Shown: in pieces, positions 23,494-34,256 of the stretch | Numbering within the stretch: position 1 is the first letter of the stretch | Layout: every line of letters starts with the position of its first letter | Assembly (NCBI GenBank): GCA_951802425.1 | Contig: OX637804.1 | Location: forward strand, 1,550,001-1,614,000 | Source: Clavaria fumosa | Taxonomy: Eukaryota; Basidiomycota; Agaricomycetes; Agaricales; Clavariaceae | DNA: 64,000 bases | Direction: 5' to 3' | Notes under the pieces: generated by a model | Told to the model about the DNA's origin: nothing | Databases searched by the model: none | What the model saw: the letters and a program-made list of their open reading frames with translations, nothing else | Position numbers and translations under genes: made by a program

Positions 23494-23875
23494 TCTGGGC
23501 AGTCACGTGCTTGAAACGAAGCGTTGGGGCGGAGCGGAGTCTTTGAGCGCCCCGAAGCGGGGCTTCGCCCCAATTTACAACTTTGCTGGCGTAGATCGCT
23601 AACTAACTTTGTTCCAACTATCAGGCCTGTGCTTGTTTACAAACTACAGTAATTCCATGGTCAACATCATCAATGTGAGCTACCAAGTCACATGGCGGGA
23701 CTGATCACTTGGTTTTGTAGGGCACAAGATATGTGGAGGATAACATGAACCAACAGATGCACACGAACAGGCAGCTGAGAGGACACAGAAGAAATCTTGT
23801 GTCCTGAAGAAAGACAGACTCCTCAGAAACAGGAATCCAGAGGATAGGAATCACACATCCATTAGATTGAGGGGC
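23494..23875 (-). pseudogene. Duplicated fragment of the NLR2 3' end
   Basis: This stretch matches 46408-46838 (the 3' end and 3' flank of NLR2) over almost its whole length, with small gaps. On the minus strand it preserves the C-terminal peptide PQSNGCVIPILWIPVSEE and the RFLLCPLS segment. No NACHT or WD40 part remains. The 23494-23590 part keeps CpG dinucleotides (CACGTG, AACGAAGCG, GGCGGAGCGG) where the NLR2-side copy has CpA or TpG. It marks a segmental duplication now separated from its source by the retrotransposon stack. Confidence 0.7.
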
Positions 23876-24723
23876 TTGCCATACAGCTTGGTTTTTCGCA
23901 CTCATGACCATTGATAAGCGCGAACCTCACTGCCCTTGCTTGTCTATTTTGACTCTTTAGCCAAGCTATTTTGCTGCTGTTATTGGACGAGCGGATAAGG
24001 ATGGGGAGATTTCGCTCTCAGGATTTTCGACGTTGTTTAAAAATCATCAATTTCTCGTCTATCGCTTGTGGCCAATCTGCAAATAACAAAGGCCACCCAA
24101 CACCGTCTTCGTTCGCCCCATTCTTGTTACCGCCTTTCAAACGGCCTCCACCCCTCGTGTCGATTACCAGGGGCTCCCGGAGGCTAATTATTGCCTGCCT
24201 GGCCGTTGTCTCCTGCCACATTGTGCGCGGGGGGCGGCGCGGCGGGGGGCGGGTGCGGGGCTCGAACCCAGGCAGCTGCCCCGCCGGACGCTCGGAGACC
24301 GGGATCTTCATTGTCGTTTTCGAAGGCCCAGACGTCGTAGCATTGTTCTTTGGCCATCCTCTCGACATCCGCTGTGTCAGCGACCCCCCTATTGTTATTG
24401 TTGTTATTGTTATTATTGTTGTTGGCGTTATTCATCTGATAAGCTGTATCAGAGCAAGTGAATGCATGGCGGAGGAAGTTACCTTGGTGTGTGTGTTATT
24501 ATATTATAAGTTGTGCGACGTGCTCGCCAGTTTTACTGTAGTCTTCACTGAAGGGTCACAACCATTTGCACAGTCTCAGAGACTGACATCTCGAACATAT
24601 TGGATATTCAAACCCGCGCCCACCCTCTTCCTTCTCTTTTTTCACCATGCTCTCAGAGAAGGAACTACTCAAAAGAAGGAGAGTGGTGAGGCAGCACTCA
24701 CCACCACAACCAACTCCACTAGC
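23876..24723. other. Intergenic DNA, no supported gene
   Basis: Holds a GC-rich stretch (24225-24300) and an ATT/GTT microsatellite. Minus-strand frame 24450-24310 reads poly-Asn followed by RGVADTADVERMAKEQ and could be a gene fragment, but no flanking exons are convincing. Confidence 0.35.
24390..24425. repeat. (ATT/GTT)n trinucleotide microsatellite
   Basis: About twelve interrupted TTG/TTA triplets; on the minus strand they would encode poly-Asn. Confidence 0.7.
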
Positions 24724-25095
24724 TGAAGGGGAAGTGTTATAACTGCCAAAAGACAGGACATGTGACTGTTGGGCAAAAGGGGGAGGAAAGGAAGGGCAAG
24801 GCCCTAGACAAAAGGGTGGAAGGCTGCCACTGTCAAGCATGATAGCAACAAGACAGCATGGCCAGCTATCATAGAGGAAGATCATCAGCCCAAGATAGGT
24901 GAAAAGCTTATTGCTCACTTAATGCATGACTATGACAACATTGAAATATACAACTCTGGTGCTTTGCAGCACATGTCTCCTTATCATTTGAAGTTGATAA
25001 ACTTCACCAAAATCCCTCCCAAGAACATTCACACAGCCAACCAACATACCTTCTGTGCCACTGGCAAGGGGGATATGTACATCATGGTCCTGAAG
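24724..25095 (+). pseudogene. Ty1/Copia gag-protease relic, left part
   Basis: The plus strand encodes a zinc-knuckle start (KCYNCQKTGHV) followed by a frameshift, and then a Copia protease segment: IEIYNSGALQHMSPY, then ATGKGDMYI. The catalytic Asp of the expected DSG is Asn (AAC, 24952-24954), a change explained by CpG to CpA. Gypsy-A interrupts the coding frame at 25096; the next Copia residues (KGETKTKIILQDILYAQM) continue at 46362. No Copia LTRs were found. Confidence 0.75.
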
Positions 25096-25934
25096 TGTCA
25101 GCGACCGGCCACCAGCTCAACTGGGGTAGCGGTGCGACTCAGTCTCAGGTGCTCGGAGTCGAAGTCGGGGGAAACAAATTCTATAGGCAACTACAATGAG
25201 TCTATTCTACAGAACAGGAGCTGGTCGGGTATAGACCAGGTCGAAGACAAGGGAACTAAGATGACTGAACGACTGACTACTTATACTAATGGGCCTTATC
25301 TCCTTATCATGGTCCATGTGGCTCAACACTGCTTCTATATCACAAGGCACGGGAATATGTGCCTGAGAAGCAGGGTTGCTGACTGTCTGCAGCGCACACA
25401 GACCAGGGTGCCTTCCTAGTGTGGTCTTTCATCAGTCACAGAAGCTCTCTGTGGGAATTCCCTCGTTATTGTCACTGCTTGTGATCCAGAGTTTATGGGA
25501 GTCGGTCTGGTCACGTGTAGACATAAGCGCTGGTCTGGCACTTATGGTAGTTGCCTTTTTGGGTGTGCCTAACACTTGGGCTTTTCGGACTAGGTGCCAT
25601 ACCTAGCCGGGCCTCAGCATGATTAAGGACAGGTTAAGTCCAATAGGTGCATGGGTGTTCTACGGTCCGTGCAAGCCATTAGTCATGTGGCTTGATGTTC
25701 CACGTGGGCGAGCTGAGCTCAAGCCTTGCTTTACTAAGCACCGATTATGCTTAAGTAATACCACTGCTAATATGGGTGCTTAGAGTCATATTAGCATGGA
25801 CCTATTACTAAGCGGATGCGCGCTAGATGGGCACTTATTCCAATAGGCACTCAAAGTGAGTGCTTAGGTTGTGGGTGCTAAATGCCAGGTGCTTCACAGT
25901 ATAGATTATGTAAGGAAATTCGATTATCCTTACA
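25096..25934 (-). repeat. Gypsy-A 3' LTR
   Basis: 839 bp, equal in length to the copy at 45519-46357. TG...CA termini. The adjacent polypurine tract on the minus strand identifies it as the 3' LTR. Confidence 0.85.
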
Positions 25935-26830
25935 TTACCCCCCTCCCAAGGTTCATGTCCACATGAATGCGTCCATGAGTCCAGTCTTGGACTTCCCCTT
26001 CCCAATCAGTGAGATTCTCATAAGGATGGAAAGATAACTGGGCATGGTCTATTGCCCTAAGTCTCCTTGGTGCCTCTGGATGTTCTTTGTGGAAATCCTG
26101 GATGGCTTCCTTTGCGTTTCCAAGATTTTCCAAAGGCTCCCATGTAGCTTCTTCTTTGGGGTAACCTTTCCAGAGTACCAAGTATTTTAGTTTCCTTGCA
26201 CGTCCTTCGAGTTTAGAGTCGATAATTTTCTCGACATCATACTCTGGTTCATCACTGATGATCTCAGGGGGTGGGGGAGGTTCACATTCCTGGCTAGGGA
26301 ATGCAGGCAGTACATAGGGTTTCAGGAGCCCTTCCGAAAATACATTGTGTATTTTCCATTGTGGTGGGAGCGTTAGACGATACGCTCCCTCTCCAACTTT
26401 GGACTCAATGGGGAAGGGTCCTACTCTTTTCCCTGCCAACTTAGGGGTCAGTCCCTTGGGGAGTTTAAGGTTCTTGGCATCTAGCCAGACCAAATCTCCT
26501 TTTTTATATGCAAGGGCTGTCTTTCTATGTTGGTCGTACTGGAGCTTCATTTGCTCCACTGCCTTTTCGAGGGAAAGTCTTGCTTTCTCTCTAGCCTCTA
26601 ATAAGTCCCTGACAAGTTTATCCACATGTGGTATGTCGGTCGACTTCTTTGAGATTTCCCCTTTCCAAGGGTGTCTCCCAAAGTCTAAATAGAAAGGTGT
26701 ATACCCTGTCGGGAGTTCACCTTATCATTATAAGAGAACTCGGCTGTAGGCAGCCAAGTTATCCAATCGTCCTGGCGGTGTGTAATGTAATGTCTCAGGA
26801 AAGTCTCGATTTCACCATACTTAGGGAAGC
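25935..26830 (-). pseudogene. Gypsy-A integrase C-terminus and chromodomain (truncated)
   Basis: Reading right to left, the remnant begins inside the integrase (LRHYITHRQDDWITWLPTAE), has a frame break near 26720-26730, and continues through FYLDFGRHPW. It then stays open through the integrase C-terminal module (KKGDLVWLDAKNLKLP; GPFPIESKVGEGAYRLTLP; HNVFSEGLLKPY). A chromodomain follows (EPEYDVEKIIDSKL ... YLVLWKGYP ... TWEPLENLGNA) and a short tail. The DDE catalytic core is missing. Chromodomains of this type steer Gypsy integration to heterochromatin. Confidence 0.8.
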
Positions 26831-26985
26831 ATGGCTGCTTTCCTTTTTGGCATACTTCTGTACTACACTATTGTTTTTTATGTTTTCTGTACGTGAATTG
26901 TCTACATTCGAGCTACTTCCAGTATTGTAGTCCATAACACTATGGTGAGTTGGGTATAGAGAGCCAGGCGCCTTGGTGGGTGCTC

Positions 26986-28783
26986 TCACTTCCTGGCTCC
27001 GCGAAAATCCTGTGAGGAGCCTGCTCCTTGTAACTCCCTGACTGCCTGGGTCAGTTGTGTAATTTGTTCCTGAAGGAGCTGTACATGGTTCTTCAGGGCT
27101 GTGTTCTCTTCACAGACTTCTTCAACATCTACCTCCTCAGCATATTCATGCTGGGGAGTTTCGTTATCCTCAGGTTCTTCTTCCTGAGGGTCTTCCTCTT
27201 CGGCTTCGTTAATGCCGTCGAGGGCGTGTGCTTTTACCCCTCCAGGGGGTCCTGGTACTGGACAATCCTTGATAAGGTGTCCAGTCTTCCCACACCGATA
27301 ACAAGTGGGCAGCCCTTTCGGGTTCACTGCTTGTTTATAAGTGGGGGGGGGGCTGCAGGTGCTACCGCCGGAGGTGCTGGCCTGCCAGGGGTAGTGTACC
27401 TAGGTGGAGGCTTGCTCCAGATAGGGGGTTTGGGTGCCACTCTCGTAGGCATGGCGACTTTCCCACTAGGGGCTAGTCGCACTCTCGCTTGTCTCTCGAG
27501 TCCTTCGATCCAGGTTTTAAACTGGCTCTCGGACTCATCAATGCTAGTTACTCACTTTTTATATTGTGAGTAATCAATGGGAATCAATCCCATGCTATAA
27601 ATTGTTCTTATAATATTGCGAGCGACCTGTCGCTCCAATATTTGCTTTATGAAAGGGAAATTGACCACAGCATGTGGGTCAATTCCCGCGGCAATTGCGA
27701 ATTCTTCGAACTTGTCGAAGTATTCTTCAGCCTTCCCGAGGCTGTGTTTGAGGTTATCCAGGGCAATGAAGGTGTCTTCCTCATTGCTCCTGTCCTCAAA
27801 GCAAAGCTTAAAATGCTCCAGGAAAGTACTCCATGATGGCCAGCCATCGTAGTCATATTTGTCCTGGATATTTTGAGCCCAGGTTTCTGCAGTCCCCTCA
27901 CTGCGGAGTGATAGAGTCAGGATAACTCTATTAGTGGGGTTTGCAAACTGAGCTGAGTCAGCTGTGAAGTATAGTCGGAGCCTCCTGAGGAAGCCCCTGA
28001 ATTTTTTCTTGTCTCCATCAAATGGAGACGGTGGTGTAAGTTTTAGCCACCCCTCACCACTCGTAGGGCGGTGGGGGGTCGGCCCGGGGGTCGGTGAAAC
28101 CCTTGTCGTATGGGGAGGGGTCCCATATAGGGAGTCCATCCTCATCATCAGGAGGAGGGTCCGGCGGCGGCTGTGTTTGTTCTGGCTCTGGGCCGAATCC
28201 TTGAGGATCCGGCGGCAGTTGTGGGGGTTGTGGGGGTTGTGGGGGTTGTCCGCCCTGCGATGCCCGTGAGGGGGTGCGGGACGGATGGCGAGAGTGAGGC
28301 AGAGGGGGCGGGTCTCGAGGGGGTAAGGGCAGTTGCGGCTCCTCAGGATGCTCTCTCTGCTTCCCTTTCCCTTTCATGCCTTTCCCGGCACCACCATGTT
28401 GACCACCACTGGGACCCATGAAGCTCATCTTGGCTTCTTAGGTCCAGGACTATATTTATTTGTCCTTGTGAATCAATAATCCACAAGGAACCACGGACAG
28501 GGACTTTTATGTGTAAATGATCTGGTGGGGAGCACGGGGGATCAACCATGAAGTCGGGGATCTTGGGGAAGTAGTCCAACCATGGACCTTCTTCTTCCCA
28601 GAGGTGGTTTTCTAGACAGTGGTCTTGGAAATCCTTTCGGAACCAACAACTGAGATTTTCAATGGCTTTCGCTGTTTCCAGACGAAAGTTGATGTAATGG
28701 AGGACACCTTGTACATTGTCCTCAAGCTGGTGTCTGAGCTTGGAACAGGAGCAACAACCTCCTTCTGGTTCCCTTGTGGGAGG
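26986..28783 (-). pseudogene. Gypsy-A gag (frameshifted)
   Basis: Separate minus-strand frames cover a gag gene. A Pro-rich N-terminal part (28428-28054) comes first, then a capsid-like segment (28148-27552: PSPFDGDKKKFRGFLRRLRL ... ILTLSLRSEGTAETWA ... YFDKFEEFAIAAG) and a zinc knuckle (27327-26986: CYRCGKTGHLIKDC) with an acidic tail and a short coiled coil. Frames are offset from each other, so the gene is broken. At its 5' side it is cut by the Gypsy-B target duplication (28784-28788). Confidence 0.75.
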
Positions 28784-28788
28784 GTAGC
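28784..28788. repeat. Gypsy-B target-site duplication, left copy (GTAGC)
   Basis: GTAGC directly precedes the left LTR and is repeated directly after the right LTR (43638-43642). Confidence 0.8.
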
Positions 28789-29079
28789 TATCAGACTGGG
28801 TCTCACACAACTTAAGCGTAAGGTCATGACGACAATACTAAGATAAGGGGAAAAGAGTACAAAAAAGGAAAAGCGAAAGTACTTATAGCGAACGCTTCGG
28901 CACTTGCCGGCATTCCCACGCTCGGACCCTCGGATCACGTGATGCGCCCAGGCCCCAGGTCATGTGATCTTACATGATTACATAATCCGACCCAGCCACA
29001 GGTCATGTGACCTTCCAACAACCCTCCCCAGTTCCTCCACAACTGCACTTTGGGATGGCTTACATAAGCGATCCTAACA
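28789..29079 (-). repeat. Gypsy-B 3' LTR
   Basis: 291 bp, same length as 43347-43637. Identified as 3' by the adjacent polypurine tract and by pol orientation. Confidence 0.85.
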
Positions 29080-29090
29080 TCACCCCCCTC

Positions 29091-31959
29091 TTAAGGCTGG
29101 GCGTCCCGACCAGCTAGCTTGGCCTTGTCAGGGTGAGCAAGGAAGAAGTCCCGGAGAAGCAGTGCCACATTGGTGAGGTTCCGTCGTGGCTCCCAAGTGT
29201 TCTCCTCTACAGGGTATCCCAACCACTTCACCAGGTATCTCACTCCACGCCCCACCTTCTTAACATCAAGGATCGCCTCCACATCATACTCCAGGTGGTC
29301 ATCATCAATCGTAGGGGGCGGAGGGGGAGGCAGGTTCTGGGAAGGGAAGGAAGGGGGGTGGTATGGTGTCAACAGCAACTCATTGAAGACCTGATGGATG
29401 CGCCAGGCCCGAGGGAGCTTGAGGCGATACCCAGCAGGTCCCACCTTCTCCTCAACTGCAAAGGGGCCTGCTCTCTTGTTGTCAAGCTTTTTACAGGGCC
29501 GGTCCATCTTCAAGTTTCTAGTATCCAGCCAGACCAGATCTCCCTCAGAGTACTCCCGACTTGGGCGTTTCCCCTTATCGTAGCTCTTCTTCATCGCTGC
29601 CATTGCTTTCTCCATTGCCTCCTTGGCTGCTCTTCGGGACTCCGTGAGCTTAGCCATCCACTCGTCCGCCGCCGGGTTCACCTCAGAAGGTGGCCGGAGC
29701 CCCCCATTCCATGGGTGTCGTCCATAATCAAGGAAGAAAGGTGTCTGTCCTGTTGCTGAGTGCTCACGATTATTAAGAGCAAACTCCGCAGTGGACAACC
29801 ATTCAGCCCAGTCATCCTGGAGATGGTCCACGTAAGCCCGGAGATAGATCTCCATCTCCTGGTTCGCCCGTTCCATCTGTCCATCAGTCTGCGGATGAAA
29901 GGCAGTACTTGGATTTGCCTTTACCCGGATCATGGAGTAGAACTCCTTCATGAAGCGGGACACGAACTGGGACCCCCGGTCACTCACAACCTTGTGAGGG
30001 ACTCCATGGTCACGAAACACTCGATCCCGGAGGAGACGCGCCGCTCCAAGTCCTGTGAGGTCGAGCCCGATTGCTTCGAGCAGTGTCCGTTTCGTGAATT
30101 TGTCGACAATAACAAGGATGGCATTATGTCCACGGGAGAGGGGGAGGGGACCGACTATGTCCCATGAGATCACCGACCAGGGACCATTGGGCACCAGATG
30201 GGGGTGCAGTGGGGCAGCACGCTTGGTACGGTCGGGCTTCGTCCGCTGGCATGTCTCACACCCCTGGGCATACCGATCCGCATCTTTTACCATGTCCGGC
30301 CACCAATAACCCTTCACTAGTGCTGCTCTCAACTTCCGGGGCCCAGGGTGTCCAGCAGCGGGGAGGTCATGCTCAAACTCGAGAACGGCCTCACAAGCTC
30401 CTAGGGGGACCCAGGTGACTATCCCCTTTCGCCAGAGTCCAGCACGATCTTGTGTCCACTCATCATCAAGCTCCTCCGGCTTCTGTATGTGTACCGCGCT
30501 ATTTTTCTGGAGTAGCGTCTCCATTTCCGATGTGAATGACACACGGACTTCCGTTTCCGGGAAAACCTGCACTGGTGCATCCTCCTCCACCATCTCTCCA
30601 TAGTCTGGTCTCCGGGAGAGTGCATCTGCCTTTGTGTTCGACTTGCCAGTGCGATACTTTATCTCAAAGTCAAAGCACTGGAGCTCTCCAACCCAACGAA
30701 CCTGCCTCGGCTTCAACTTCTGGGGCTTCCGGAAGTACTGGAGGTTTGCATGGTCCGTCCAGATCTCGATCGTCTCCTCTGCTCCAATGAGGTATGCTCG
30801 CCACTCGCGAAGTGCCCGAATCACAGCCAAGAACTCCTTGTCGTACACATCATAGTTCTTCTCAGCTGCAGTGAGGGCCTTGGAGATATAGTCAACAACT
30901 CTCCAGGTTCCATCCGTCTGCTGCTGCAAGAGCACTCCACCAGTTGCCAGGTTGCTTGCATCTGTCTCTACCTTCCATCTCCCTTTGTCCTGAGGCAGAG
31001 CCAAGACCGGGGCTGATACGAGTGCCTGGCGGAGATCTCGGAAGGCTGCTTCCTCCTCCTCCTCCCATTTCCACGGAACATTCCCAGTCAGCCGGAAGAG
31101 TGGCTTTGCCCGGGCAGAAAGATTTGGGATGTGCCGGCGGAGGTAGTTCAGCATCCCATTGAACCTCTGGACATCCTTCACATTCTTAGGACGTGGCCAA
31201 TCTCGGACTGCTGCACCCTTGGCCGGATCATGCTCTAGTCTGTTGTGGGAGATCTTCATCCCCAGGAAGATGATCTCACTCTTCTCAAACTCACATTTAC
31301 TGAGTTTGAGACACAACCCATTCTCTCCAAACTTCCTCAAGACCCGATCCATCCAGTACCGGTGTGTAGCCAAGTCCTCTGCAAACACAATGACATCATC
31401 CACATAGGCCCTCACATGTCCTCCTGCAATCTCCTCCCTCAACACATGGTTCATGAAGCGTTGGAAGGTGGCAGGGGCATTCTGCAGTCCAAACCACATG
31501 ACAGCTGGTTCGAAGAGTCCACGGGGTGTCAGGAAGGCGCAGCGGTGCTGGTGCTCGGGCCAGACCTGCATAGATGGGAAACCTCCCTTTGCATCAATCT
31601 TAGAGTAGATCGACGCTCCTTTAAGCACATCCACTGTGTCTCGGATGCGGGGGAGGGGGTACTTGTCCTTGATCAGGTGTGCATTCAGCCTCGAGTAGTC
31701 GATGATTGGCCGCAGTTTGTCCTTCTCATGTTTGAAGAAGAAGGGGCTGGCATACGGGGATTTCGAGGGCCGGATTCATCCAGAAGCAAGCTGCTCATCC
31801 ACCCAACGGTTCATCTCCACCATCTCCTGCCGTGTCAAAGAATACAGCTTGGAGGAGAGGTGCTCAGGGTCCTTTTTGAACTCGATCTTAATATCGAAGT
31901 CTGGTCGGGAGCGGGGAAGTTCATCCCACTTTGCTTCACTAAACACCAAAGGGTAGCGG
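29091..31959 (-). pseudogene. Gypsy-B pol: RT, RNase H, integrase, chromodomain
   Basis: Minus-strand continuation of the Gypsy-B polyprotein after the Gypsy-C insertion. A TGA at 31778-31776 sits where the frame reads LASG-stop-IRPSKSPYASP; CGA to TGA at a CpG explains it. Downstream the frame is open for 847 codons. RT has AYVDDVIVF; RNase H has VETDASNLATGGVLL and a YDKEFLAVIRALREW segment. Integrase has an HHCC finger (GHPGPRKLRAALVKGYWW ... CETCQRTK) and the DDE residues in SWDIVG, VSDRGSQF and DGQMERAN. A C-terminal chromodomain follows (EYDVEAILDVKK ... YLVKWLGYP ... NTWEPRRNL). Apart from the nonsense codon this half looks functional. Confidence 0.85.
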
Positions 31960-31964
31960 CTGGG
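31960..31964. repeat. Gypsy-C target-site duplication, left copy (CTGGG)
   Basis: CTGGG directly precedes the left LTR and is repeated directly after the right LTR at 41214-41218. Confidence 0.9.
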
Positions 31965-32099
31965 TGTCATGAAAGCGTCGTCCGTACTACCAGGCCAGCA
32001 AATTTCAATCCTTTAACTTAAGGAACACCATGCAATCAGGCGAACAAGGGGCTAAAACCCCAACTATATATTTTATCGCAAGATAAGTACAATACTTAT

Positions 32100-32886
32100 C
32101 TACACGAAAGAGAGCCAAGACCCCTCTTCATCAAGGGAGGAGCCCGAGGTGCCGTACTCAGACCCCCAAGACTCCTCTTCCCACGACTCATCTGAAGAGT
32201 CTGAGAAGTCAGACTCACCCACGAACCCGAGAGCTACCCTCAAGGGATGGGAGGCGAACTGACCATCCCAGATTCCCGCCTCCAGGGCAGCCTCTCGCAG
32301 ATCTCGCACAGCGCCGAGAGAACCTCCGTCGTCCAGAGTAGGAGACGGGAGGGGGGAATAGGCGGGGGGGAGGTCAACGGAAGGAAGGGAGGGCGACGGA
32401 GGAGGCGCCACCAACAGGGTATCCAGAGGTTGGGGATCTGGACCTGGGGATGGTAAGCCGGATGTACAGGACCAGAACCGATCTCAGCCCAATCCTGCCC
32501 ACCTTGGTACCAAGTACCTTGGTCACCCCAAGGGGTGGTGGCCCAGACAGTCGGCGAGGGAGGACGGGGAGGAGCCCAGTCCCAATCTATAAAGAATCAG
32601 ACTTACTGGAGACAGAGAGAAGCAGCTCGGCTAACTCACCATGAGGGTCCTCGAGGAGGTCACAAATACGACGATAAGGACCTTGGGTCAAGGAACAATC
32701 CTTGACAAGGTGGGAAGGATCCCCACAGGCGAAGCATCGGTCGAGGACCCAGTAGAGGTCCGCATCGGCAGGGACGAGTTGAACCCACCAGTGGAAGGTA
32801 TCGCAAGAGAGCTTGATTCCAGTACGGGGAGCGAAGAGGGAGGAGCTGTGGAAGAACTCGACGAGGTGGTGGCCTTGGAAGCACAT
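32100..32886 (-). CDS. Antisense CCHC zinc-knuckle gene inside the Gypsy-C 5' LTR
   Basis: Proposed exons 32886-32640, 32586-32518, 32443-32100 with matching phases (CAT-G|gtgagt; CAA-G|gtactt; acceptors tatag and cccag), 219 aa. The first exon starts MCFQGHHLVEFFH and carries a CX2CX4HX4C knuckle (CFACGDPSHLVKDC) followed by ICDLLEDPH. The third exon is Pro/Ser-rich, then strongly acidic (DFSDSSDESWEEESWGSEYG). The gene runs opposite to the retrotransposon and lies wholly in U3. A decayed homologue at 3498-4273 conserves the knuckle, spacing and first intron donor, which argues for past selection on the protein. Function is unknown; a nucleic-acid-binding regulator is possible but unproven. 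Confidence 0.5.
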
Positions 32887-33333
32887 AACAGGCAGACTCT
32901 GAAGAGACGGCGAAAGGAGGAAGACCGTCCTTTTATCCAATAACCGCCACAGACTGATCTCGACCTCGATTAGGCAGACCCCTATCCACCAGACACGATC
33001 ACCCCTAAGAAGATCTCTGACCAAAGATCAGTTTCACTCGATCACTGCATCACACCGATCGATCAAGTGATCATGACTCAGAACAGCTCGATCACAGATC
33101 GGCTGATCCTCCGATCTTATCCCCAACAGGATCAGATGCAGCCGACGTGATGTAATGCATCGAAGCGGGGACCCTATCTGATCGCGGATGACATCATCAT
33201 CACAAGGATCCCAACAAAGATCGACACTGCTCGGACTCATCATTCCAGTGCAAGCGCGCAGCTTTCCTGATCATCTATCAGATTCCGATATTTAATCAAT
33301 GACTCGTACATCACGTACAGCCCATAGCTAGAG

Positions 33334-33340
33334 TATATAA
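33334..33340 (+). promoter_or_regulatory. TATA box of the Gypsy-C LTR promoter
   Basis: TATATAA in the LTR, about 420 bp before the LTR end; the same sequence recurs at 40789-40795 in the 3' LTR. Confidence 0.7.
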
Positions 33341-33377
33341 GACCTGGGACCAACCCACATGTACCCTAGCTTCGATC

Positions 33378-34256
33378 TTTTCGTCTATACACTTACTTGA
33401 GAGACCTCAACTAAGTCTGACAGCAAACGTCGCTGCTGAGAACTTCGCACTGGAAGGATTCGTCTTCCCACCCTTAAGGTCGCAAGTCATCCCTCCTGAG
33501 AGTTTCACCAGCCACCCATCGATTGAGCAGAACCTCTATCGGTTCGAGTATTACCAAAGGTATACAAGGACCTGGATAAAGGACCGACTACTCCGAGCCA
33601 ATCCCCAGACTTATTACCAGACACTTCGACTACTGCAGGAGTATTCCCTGTACATCGAGAGACAAGTCCGCCAGGACTATCGACTAGCATTAGAAACTGA
33701 ACAGACCCTTCGCTCTACCCTTGCACACCAAAGGGGTTTTGCTGTCACAAGCCCGACACAAGATCGAAGCTCTTCAGTAAGCCTAGAGCGAGAGAGAGAA
33801 CCGGATTGGGAGACCACAGACACCTCTGAAGAAAGACGAGAGAGACTACCTCGAAGAAGAAGAAGACACGTTGACCCAGACGATTCAGATATCTCTGTTA
33901 CCAATTTGGAACAGAACATAGTGGGACGAGTCTTAGACGCCGCAGTATTGTGGACACGACCCTTAGGGAGAGTAATACCCCCCAGAAGCATTCAGAGGAG
34001 AACCGCACATCGGAACCTGCAAGTATTATACGCTGCCCAGGAAGGGATAGCAGAGCGAGAAAGAAATCCAGTCATCTCATTTGTACCCGCACTCGAGTTT
34101 AAACACCAAGACTACGCCAACCTAGGGTACCCAATCACCTGGCTTGACGCACTCAGAGCAGAAGTACAGATCGAGCATAACCCGGAAGGAAGGATCATAG
34201 AGATCATTTGCAGGAACCCGCACGAAAGAAGAAGTCATACCGATGAGCTCCGTTAA
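33378..34256 (+). other. Open pre-gag frame spanning the LTR/leader junction
   Basis: One frame is free of stops from about 33378 (just downstream of the predicted transcription start) across the LTR end at 33758 to a TAA at 34254-34256, about 290 codons, overlapping the gag start (34243) by 14 nt. I find no in-frame ATG, so it would need splicing or a non-AUG start. The product would have Gln/Arg/Tyr-rich helices (YYQRYTRTWIKDRLL; YIERQVRQDYRLALE), an Arg run, and a C-terminal segment without recognised domain. It could encode an accessory protein or a gag N-terminal extension. Confidence 0.45.

Larger units (their letters stand above)
31965..33758 (+). repeat. Gypsy-C 5' LTR
   Basis: 1794 bp. 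A TATA box at 33334-33340 puts the transcription start near 33365, leaving a U3 of about 1.4 kb and an R-U5 of about 0.4 kb. The long U3 is largely occupied by an antisense three-exon gene model. Confidence 0.9.

Noticed and set aside
24225..24300. tRNA-like T-loop (GTTCGAG on the minus strand) in GC-rich DNA
   Set aside because: The flanking bases do not pair into a T-stem, and no acceptor stem or A box could be matched.
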